Of a stretch of 10,488 nt of DNA, positions 6,214 to 10,488 are shown piece after piece. A model generated the notes under the pieces. It did no database searches and was not told where the DNA came from. It saw nothing but the letters and a program-made list of their open reading frames with translations. The position numbers and the translations under genes are program-made. Position 1 is the stretch's first letter. Every line of letters starts with the position of its first letter. Source of the stretch: Chloroflexota bacterium (lineage in GTDB: Bacteria; Chloroflexota; Dehalococcoidia; DSTF01; JACRBR01); assembly GCA_021813085.1 (NCBI GenBank), contig JAKAMA010000051.1:1-10488 (forward strand). The letters are read 5' to 3'.

Positions 6214-7589
6214 TCCGCTTCACGAACACACTCAGCCGTTCCATGGAGGACTTCGAGCCGCAGGGCGACCCTGTCACGATGTACGTCTGTGGCATCACGC
6301 CCTACGACGAGTCGCACATCGGCCACGCGATGAGCTACGTCGTCTTCGACGTGCTGAAGCGGTACCTGCGCTGGCGCGGCTACCACGTCAAGCACGTCCA
6401 GAACTTCACCGACATCGATGACCGGATCATCGAGCGTGCGAACCGCCTAGGCATCACGACCGACGAACTCGTTGAGAGGTACATCACGAAGTACATCGAC
6501 GACATGCGCGACCTCAACGTGCTGCCGGCCGACGAATACCCGCGCGCCACGCGCGAGGTGCCGGGCATGATCCGCATCATCGAGGGCCTGATCGAGAAGG
6601 GCTACGCGTACGAGGCGCCTTCGCCGCAGAGCGAGTGGTCCGACGTCTACTACCGCGTGTCCGCGAAGGCTGACTACGGCAAGCTCTCGCACCGCACGCA
6701 GGAATCGCTGCTTGCGGGCGCCCGCGTGGAGTCCGGGGAGGAGAAGGAGAACGCCGCCGACTTCGCGCTGTGGAAGGGCGCCAAGGCCGGCGAGCCGTCG
6801 TGGGACAGCCCCTGGGGCAAGGGCCGGCCCGGCTGGCACATCGAGTGCTCGGCCATGTCGCTCCGCTACCTCGGCGAGCGCATCGACATCCACGGCGGCG
6901 GCGAGGACCTGATCTTCCCCCACCACGAAAACGAGATCGCGCAGACCGAGGCCTACACGGGCGACGCGCCGTTCGTGCGCTACTGGCTGCACAACGCCTG
7001 GGTGAAGATGGGCGACGAGAAGATGAGCAAGTCGCTCGGCAACTTCATCACCATCCGCGACGGGCTCAACAAGGTCGGCGGCGACGGCCTGCGGCTGTGG
7101 ATCCTTACGTCGCACTACCGCAAGCCGCTGACCTTCACGGAAGAGACGCTCGAGGCGGCGAAGCACGGCGCCGCGCGCCTGCGCACCGCCGCCCGCGCGT
7201 CGACAGACGACGGCGACGGCGGCATCGCCCTCGCGGACGCGCGCGAGCGCTTCATCGCCGCGATGGACGACGACCTCAACACGCCGCAGGCGCTCGCCGT
7301 GCTCTTTGACCTGGCGAAGGAGATCAACCGCGCGCGCGACGGGGGCGCCGGCGTCCAGTCTGCCCAGGCCCTGCTGCTGGAGCTGGCGGATGTCCTGGGC
7401 CTCCGCCTCGAACAGGTCGAGGAGGAGATCGAGGCGGCGCCGTTCATCGAGCTGCTGGTCCAGATCCGCGGGGAGCTGCGCGCCGCGAAACAGTGGCAGC
7501 TCGCCGACCGCGTCCGGGACGGCCTCGCCGCGCTGCACATCGCCCTCGAAGACGGCGCGCAGGGCACCACCTGGAAGCGCGAGGCCTGA
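6210..7589 (+). CDS. cysS: Cysteinyl-tRNA synthetase
   Basis: 459 residues from a GTG at 6210, inside the cysE stop (GTGA), with AGGAAGG 10 nt upstream; the open frame further left is Arg-rich shadow. Class I synthetase that charges tRNA-Cys. Zinc ligands are Cys27 (YVCGITPYD), Cys213 (GWHIECSAM), His238 and Glu242 (FPHHENEIAQ). The ATP-binding signatures are HIGH (residues 36-39) and KMSKS (271-275). The helical DALR-type C-terminal part contains FIAAMDDDLNTPQALAVLFD. The CGITPYD wording, rather than the commoner CGPTVYD, also occurs in actinobacterial MshC (cysteine:glucosaminyl-inositol ligase). The full length, the DALR-type domain and coupling to cysE make CysRS far more likely. I see no further operon gene after it; a GC hairpin starts 18 nt past the stop. 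Confidence 0.95.
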   Translation: MIRFTNTLSRSMEDFEPQGDPVTMYVCGITPYDESHIGHAMSYVVFDVLKRYLRWRGYHVKHVQNFTDIDDRIIERANRLGITTDELVERYITKYIDDMRDLNVLPADEYPRATREVPGMIRIIEGLIEKGYAYEAPSPQSEWSDVYYRVSAKADYGKLSHRTQESLLAGARVESGEEKENAADFALWKGAKAGEPSWDSPWGKGRPGWHIECSAMSLRYLGERIDIHGGGEDLIFPHHENEIAQTEAYTGDAPFVRYWLHNAWVKMGDEKMSKSLGNFITIRDGLNKVGGDGLRLWILTSHYRKPLTFTEETLEAAKHGAARLRTAARASTDDGDGGIALADARERFIAAMDDDLNTPQALAVLFDLAKEINRARDGGAGVQSAQALLLELADVLGLRLEQVEEEIEAAPFIELLVQIRGELRAAKQWQLADRVRDGLAALHIALEDGAQGTTWKREA

Positions 7590-7607
7590 GCGTCGGAGGA
7601 CCCGCGC

Positions 7608-7631
7608 GGGGCGGGCACGTGGGCCCGCCCC
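7608..7631 (+). terminator. GC hairpin just after cysS (possible transcript end)
   Basis: GGGGCGGGC (7608-7616), loop ACGTGG and GCCCGCCCC (7623-7631) form a perfect 9-bp stem starting 18 nt after the cysS stop. No U-run follows (CTACGTG), so it is not a classic intrinsic terminator. It may protect the 3' end, assist Rho-independent pausing, or be a repeat. Confidence 0.4.
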
Positions 7632-7652
7632 TACGTGTCGCGACGGACCGGC

Positions 7653-7704
7653 GCGGGATGCCGCGCGGCCCCTATGGGAATGGCCGTGCTACGAGGGGCC
7701 GTTT
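7653..7704. repeat. Degenerate relative of spacer repeat C with an 8-bp stem
   Basis: GCGGGATGCCGCGCGGCCCC, followed by TATGGGA, parallels GGGACGATGCCCGG, CGGCCCGTATGGGA at 4651-4684. CGGCCCCT (7666-7673) can pair with AGGGGCCG (7694-7701), followed by TTT. Similarity to the other two copies is patchy. The part of this 397-nt spacer before 7741 contains only this and the preceding hairpin. Confidence 0.35.
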
Positions 7705-7740
7705 CGGGGGGCTGGCGCGGGACCCGCGGCCTTCTGCCGA

Positions 7741-7769
7741 TTGACTTTCTGGCGCCGGCGACGTAGCCT
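7741..7769 (+). promoter_or_regulatory. Promoter of the riboswitch/zinc-ribbon transcript
   Basis: TTGACT at 7741-7746 and TAGCCT at 7764-7769 are spaced by 17 nt. Predicted transcription starts near 7776, just before the riboswitch aptamer, so promoter and aptamer support one another. Confidence 0.65.
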
Positions 7770-7784
7770 GAGGACGACAACTGC

Positions 7785-7916
7785 ATAGAGCCGAACCCGC
7801 CCGGATCCGGGCGGGGCGGGGGAACCAACGACCTGGGGTGAATCGCGCGGCGACGCGCGTAGGCGAACTCCTTTGAGCCGAACCCGTCAGCTAACCCCGC
7901 AGGCATAAGGAGGAGG
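7785..7916 (+). ncRNA. Cyclic di-AMP riboswitch (ydaO/yuaA type)
   Basis: All conserved blocks of the ydaO aptamer appear in order: GCCGAACCCG (7790-7799), the GC-rich P2-side stem as the 20-nt palindrome CCCGCCCGGATCCGGGCGGG (7796-7815), GGGGGAACC (7818-7826), TGGGGTGAATC (7834-7844), a variable hairpin CGCGCG-GCGA-CGCGCG (7844-7859), GTAGGCGAAC, and the diagnostic GCCGAACCCGTCAGCTAACC, CCGCAGGC (7877-7904). The long-range pseudoknot known from the solved structures is kept: CTCCTT (7868-7873) with AAGGAG (7907-7912). These aptamers bind two c-di-AMP molecules and usually switch expression off at high ligand. Exact ends are uncertain by a few bases because the outer P1 pairing is weak. A terminator follows directly. 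Confidence 0.96.
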
Positions 7917-7923
7917 GTGAAAC

Positions 7924-7954
7924 CGGCTGAAGGTTCGCGCCTTCGGCCGTTTTT
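7924..7954 (+). terminator. Intrinsic terminator, expression platform of the c-di-AMP riboswitch
   Basis: CGGCTGAAGG (7924-7933), loop TTCGCG and CCTTCGGCCG (7940-7949) form a 10-bp stem with one G-U pair, followed by TTTTT (7950-7954). It lies between aptamer and gene. Its 5' arm can instead pair with CCTTTGAGCCG (7870-7880) inside the aptamer, giving a plausible antiterminator when no ligand holds the pseudoknot. Confidence 0.9.
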
Positions 7955-7986
7955 GTCCTCAGCGCACGTAGCCTTCGGAGGTCGCG

Positions 7987-8286
7987 GTGGCCATCGACTA
8001 CAGCCGCAGGAAGCAGGTCCGCAAGGGGGTGACGAAGGGGCAGTACGAAGCGATTACCGAGGCGATGCGGCTCATCGTCGAAGAGGACCGGGAACGCGGC
8101 ATCGACAGCTTGTCCGAGTTTGTCTGCGCCGCCTGCGCCCGTCCCCGCACGATGGTCGGTTCCGTCGAGTACGACGGCATCCGCCTCTGCAACGACTGCG
8201 CGACCGCGTTCGAGGTCGCGCGCGTGGACCACACGGCGGGTAGCTGTGCGGAGTTCGTGTCGGCGCGCACAGCCGGCCGGAACTAA
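7987..8286 (+). CDS. Small two-CxxC (putative zinc-ribbon) protein under c-di-AMP riboswitch control
   Basis: A 99-residue protein starting at GTG 7987, with GGAGG at 7977-7981, 5 nt upstream. Residues 1-40 are basic then helical (YSRRKQVRKGVTKGQYEAIT, then EAMRLIVEEDRERG). Residues 45-77 contain FVCAACARPRTMVGSVEYDG followed by IRLCNDCATAFEV, with Cys47/Cys50 and Cys68/Cys71, spacing CxxC-x17-CxxC. This looks like a treble-clef or zinc-ribbon fold and loosely recalls the ClpX N-terminal zinc finger, which ends in a similar C(D/N)xC hydrophobic helix. There is no AAA+ domain, signal peptide or membrane helix. A fifth Cys (87) is extra. It appears monocistronic: a cyclophilin gene converges on it. 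I do not recognise a family with a known function. Metal binding is inferred, and regulation by c-di-AMP follows from the leader. Confidence 0.85.
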   Translation: MAIDYSRRKQVRKGVTKGQYEAITEAMRLIVEEDRERGIDSLSEFVCAACARPRTMVGSVEYDGIRLCNDCATAFEVARVDHTAGSCAEFVSARTAGRN

Positions 8287-8319
8287 CGATCGACTGACAG
8301 GACAGCCTCCTCCTCCAAC

Positions 8320-8354
8320 GGCAAGGGCCGCCGAGCAATCGGCGGTCTCTTGCC
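8320..8354. terminator. Long hairpin between the convergent zinc-ribbon and cyclophilin genes
   Basis: GGCAAG (8320-8325) pairs with CTTGCC (8349-8354), enclosing CCGCCGA (8328-8334), a GCAA tetraloop and TCGGCGG (8339-8345). The GNRA loop and two-part stem make a stable structure on either strand. Neither strand has a proper U-run after it. Its place between two converging stop codons suggests a shared transcript-end structure. Confidence 0.45.
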
Positions 8355-8382
8355 ATCCGGGGGCCGCTGCGGGAGCGGTGGG

Positions 8383-9207
8383 TTAGGAGCTCAGGATGCT
8401 GATGCTGGTGATGCGTACGCCCGCTGGCGGGTTCTGCTGCGCCAGCGGGTCGCGCGGCGGCAGCTTCGACAGCACGTCGAGGCCCGAGAGTACCTTGCCG
8501 AACACGGTGTACTGCCCGTCGAACGTGGGTTCGGGTGTCGTCGTGATGAAGAACTGGCTCCCGTTGTTCGGCTGACCGGCGCCGGGTGGCCGCGCGGCCG
8601 CGAGCACGCCGGCGCTGTCGAAGCTCGATGCCAGCGTCGGCGTCGGCTCAGACGGCAGCGTGTACCCCGGCCCGCCTGTGCCCAGACCCGTCGGGTCGCC
8701 CGCCTGCACGAAGTGGACGGTGCCCTGCTTGTCCGCGATCACGCGGTAGAACGTGTTCCCGTTGTAGAACCCCTGCTGGGCGAGGAAGACGAAGTTGTTG
8801 ACAAGCTCCGGCGCCTGCTTCGGGAACAGCTCGACCTTCACGTCGCCCTTGTCCGTCTTGATGACGGCGGTGTACGTCTTGTTGAGGTCGATGCTCATCG
8901 GCGGCGGCGCCGCATACTGCTTGATCTCCGAGGCCGCACCGGTCGTGCTCGTCGCGCCCGCCTCCGGCGTCGTCCGGATCACGGGCTGGCCGCGCGGGCT
9001 GCTGCTGGTCGGGGTGTTGTTGCGCAGGAGCGCCGTGAAGCCGATGCTCCCGATCATGACGACAGCGCCGATGACGGCGAAGAGCTTGTAGTTGTGGAAG
9101 ACGCGGAAGAAGCCTTTGGGCCGCAGGTCGAGTGGCGCTGCGGACTCACCCTCGCGGTAGACCTTCGTGCGGCGTTTGCGCTGCACCAGTTGCTTCTTGC
9201 GTGGCAT
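8383..9207 (-). CDS. Membrane-anchored cyclophilin-type peptidyl-prolyl isomerase
   Basis: 274 residues. The N-terminus is very basic (MPRKKQLVQRKRRTKVYREG), followed by one hydrophobic segment at about residues 42-61, a Thr/Ser/Pro linker (62-105) and a cyclophilin domain at about 111-274. This predicts an N-in anchor with the catalytic domain outside. Family residues are visible: Arg155 in TFYRVI, Gln168 in VQAGDPTGLGTGGPGY, Gln218 and Phe220 in GSQFFIT, and TVFGKV. It lacks the usual Trp and has a loop insertion, as bacterial types often do. Likely job: folding of exported proteins by proline isomerisation. GGAGAGAGA lies 11-19 nt before the ATG, somewhat far. A TATGAT -10 box is at 9248-9243. 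The gene is divergent from the tRNA gene. Confidence 0.92.
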   Translation of the reverse strand: MPRKKQLVQRKRRTKVYREGESAAPLDLRPKGFFRVFHNYKLFAVIGAVVMIGSIGFTALLRNNTPTSSSPRGQPVIRTTPEAGATSTTGAASEIKQYAAPPPMSIDLNKTYTAVIKTDKGDVKVELFPKQAPELVNNFVFLAQQGFYNGNTFYRVIADKQGTVHFVQAGDPTGLGTGGPGYTLPSEPTPTLASSFDSAGVLAAARPPGAGQPNNGSQFFITTTPEPTFDGQYTVFGKVLSGLDVLSKLPPRDPLAQQNPPAGVRITSISILSS

Positions 9208-9242
9208 ACGTCTTGTCTCTCTCCGGTGGTGGGTGGTACTGC

Positions 9243-9272
9243 ATCATAGCATCCGCTTCGGAAGCCGCGGAA
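9243..9272 (-). promoter_or_regulatory. Putative promoter of the cyclophilin gene
   Basis: On the minus strand TTCCGC (9272-9267) and TATGAT (9248-9243) are 18 nt apart. The -10 box is good, the -35 weak. The start near 9236 would give a leader of about 30 nt that includes the GGAGAG ribosome site. Confidence 0.5.
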
Positions 9273-9344
9273 GCAGCCCTACACGGGGAACGCGCGGCGA
9301 CGGGGTGCCGTTGCAGGCGCGGGCGACCCGGCGGGAGACGAGTT

Positions 9345-9372
9345 TTGCCGGCGCGCACGTACGTCGTATAGT
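9345..9372 (+). promoter_or_regulatory. Promoter of the tRNA-Arg gene
   Basis: TTGCCG (9345-9350) and TATAGT (9367-9372) are spaced by 16 nt; TTTGCC one base earlier gives 17. Transcription would begin at about 9379, next to the mature 5' end. Confidence 0.6.
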
Positions 9373-9380
9373 GTTGGCAC

Positions 9381-9455
9381 GCCCCCGTAGCTCAGTGGAT
9401 AGAGCGCCAGCCTCCGGAGCTGGAAGCACAGGTTCGAGTCCTGTCGGGGGTACCA
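9381..9455 (+). tRNA. tRNA-Arg (anticodon CCG)
   Basis: A full cloverleaf can be drawn: acceptor GCCCCCG (9381-9387) with CGGGGGT (9445-9451), D arm GCTC/GAGC, anticodon stem CCAGC/GCTGG with loop CTCCGGA and anticodon CCG at 9414-9416, a 4-nt variable loop, T arm ACAGG-TTCGAGT-CCTGT, then A73 and an encoded CCA (9453-9455). It reads the CGG codon. The first acceptor pair is a G-U wobble rather than G-C. A 12-nt palindrome, CCCGGCGCCGGG (9461-9472), follows without a U-tract. Confidence 0.95.
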
Positions 9456-9485
9456 GGCGTCCCGGCGCCGGGCGCTGGCCGGCGG

Positions 9486-10488
9486 TCAGGCGCCGCGGAG
9501 CGAGGGGATCGCGGACGCGTCCGCGACCGCCAGACCGGAACGCGCGAGCCCCTGCGCCTGCGCCCCCGTCGCCTCGAAGCCTGTCCCGACGGTGCCGCCC
9601 TCCAGGAAGCGCGCGTAGATCCCCTCGACGATCACCGCCAGCTTGAAGTACGCCAGCACGATGTAGAAGTCCAGGTTCGCCAGATCGCGGCCGCTCTTCG
9701 CGGCGTAGCGCGCGATCGCCGCCTCGCGCTTCAGGAAGGCGGGCAGCGCGGTGACCGCGCCCGAGATCCCCTGCGCCGTCCCCTCGCCCTCGGCCGGTGC
9801 CCAGTACATGTACTGCATGCCGACATCGGCCAGCGGGTCTCCGAGCGTCGCCATCTCCCAGTCGAGGACCGCCGCGATGTGACCGTCGGGGCCGATCACG
9901 CAGTTGTCGAGGCGGTAGTCGCCGTGGACGATCGCCGCGCCTGACTCCGGGGGCATCCACGCGTTGAGCCGCCGCGCCAGCTCTTCCAGCTCGGGGACAT
10001 CGCGCGTGCGGTGCTGCTCGATCTGGCCGGTGAAGCGCCGCACCTGGCGTTCGATGAACCCCTGCGGCTTGCCGAAGTCCGCGAGCCCGACGGACGCAGG
10101 GTCGATGGCGTGCAGCAGCACCAGCGTGTCTACCAGCTCCTCGCCCAGGCGCCGCTGCGTCGCCGCGTCGTAGCGGCTCGCGACCAGAGCGGCGTCCGTC
10201 GGGACGAGCCCCTCCACGTACTCCATGATGTAGAACGGCGCGTCGTTGACGGAGACGTCCTCGCACAGGGCGACGGCCTCCGGCACCGGCACCGGCGTCG
10301 GCGCGAGGGCGGAGATGACGCGGAACTCGCGCTTCATGTCGTGCGCCGTCGGCATCACGTGCGACAGCGGCGGCCGTCGCAGCACCCACGACCGGTCGCC
10401 CGCCGAGAGCCGGTAGGTGATGTTCGACCGGCCGTGGCCGATCACCTCCGCCTCCAGCCGTTCGACGGGCGCCACGTGCTCGCGAAAC
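9486..10488 (-). CDS. Phosphotransferase family protein (APH/ACAD10-type kinase fold), N-terminus cut by window edge
   Basis: At least 333 residues are visible. The frame remains open to the right edge, and residues before the GTG at 10475 (FREH) look like the usual first helix of the family, so the true start probably lies outside the window. Counting from 10475, there is a glycine-rich nucleotide loop GHGRSNITYRL, the lysine-region equivalent WVLRRPP, FYIMEYVEG, the catalytic loop HGDYRLDN (His184, Asp186, Asn191) and the metal-binding VLDWEMATLGDPLADVG (Asp205). It belongs to the group related to the N-terminal kinase domain of ACAD10/ACAD11, which in bacteria often neighbours acyl-CoA dehydrogenases and is linked to phosphorylation of hydroxyacyl-CoA. 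That role is inferred, because no such neighbour is visible. It is soluble, and ends 31 nt from the convergent tRNA. Confidence 0.88.
   Translation of the reverse strand, partial: FREHVAPVERLEAEVIGHGRSNITYRLSAGDRSWVLRRPPLSHVMPTAHDMKREFRVISALAPTPVPVPEAVALCEDVSVNDAPFYIMEYVEGLVPTDAALVASRYDAATQRRLGEELVDTLVLLHAIDPASVGLADFGKPQGFIERQVRRFTGQIEQHRTRDVPELEELARRLNAWMPPESGAAIVHGDYRLDNCVIGPDGHIAAVLDWEMATLGDPLADVGMQYMYWAPAEGEGTAQGISGAVTALPAFLKREAAIARYAAKSGRDLANLDFYIVLAYFKLAVIVEGIYARFLEGGTVGTGFEATGAQAQGLARSGLAVADASAIPSLRGA

Noticed and set aside
6447..7538. Long minus-strand open frame of 363 codons opposite cysS.
   Set aside because: It is a mirror of a verified synthetase gene in high-GC DNA; the composition is Arg/Val/Ala-rich without motifs.
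8350..9249. Plus-strand open frame of 299 codons opposite the cyclophilin gene.
   Set aside because: It is a shadow of the cyclophilin coding strand, with no ribosome site or family motifs.
9244..10389. Minus-strand open frame of 381 codons overlapping the kinase gene and running through the tRNA.
   Set aside because: It is frame-shifted relative to the clear HGDYRLDN kinase and translates the tRNA antisense.

Overview
This is a high-GC bacterial window of ordinary housekeeping genes separated by repeat-rich spacers. It contains one clear regulatory gem, a c-di-AMP (ydaO/yuaA-type) riboswitch at about 7785-7916. A lipoprotein-type ModA, an LytR-CpsA-Psr wall enzyme, the ispF-cysE-cysS order, Shine-Dalgarno sites and this riboswitch class together suggest a monoderm-type lineage. 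I favour Chloroflexota (Dehalococcoidia/Tepidiforma- or Thermomicrobia-like), with Actinobacteriota as the alternative. The phylum is inference; no 16S or other decisive marker is present.

Layout. 1-285 (-): N-terminal part of a molybdate-binding lipoprotein, ModA, cut by the window edge. 286-607: a gene-free spacer of stacked palindromes. 608-1285 (-) is a metallo-beta-lactamase-fold hydrolase, divergent from 1469-2305 (+), a TPR protein with an uncharacterised C-terminal domain and acidic tail. A second, inverted copy of the palindromic repeat lies at 2360-2399. 2541-3275 (+) is a class I glutamine-amidotransferase-like peptidase. 3452-4558 (-) is the LCP wall-polymer transferase. 4764-7589 (+) is the biosynthetic cluster ispF, cysE, cysS; cysE and cysS overlap by 4 nt. 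7590-7986 holds repeats, then a promoter, c-di-AMP riboswitch and intrinsic terminator in series. These control 7987-8286 (+), a 99-residue two-CxxC protein of unknown function. 8383-9207 (-) is a membrane-anchored cyclophilin. 9381-9455 (+) is tRNA-Arg(CCG). 9486-10488 (-) is an aminoglycoside-phosphotransferase-like kinase cut by the right edge.

How it fits together. CysE makes O-acetylserine, the precursor of the cysteine that CysS loads onto tRNA, so their coupling is functionally sensible. IspF serves the MEP isoprenoid pathway and sits beside cysE/cysS, as it does in several Gram-positive genomes. The LCP protein acts at the cell wall. The riboswitch ties a tiny putative metal-binding protein to c-di-AMP, a second messenger of osmotic, potassium and wall homeostasis. 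The riboswitch unit appears monocistronic, because the next genes are a convergent cyclophilin and a tRNA with its own promoter.

Several promoters place a TAnnnT box only 6-11 nt before the start codon, which suggests leaderless mRNAs. At least two families of dispersed spacer repeats recur within these 10 kb.
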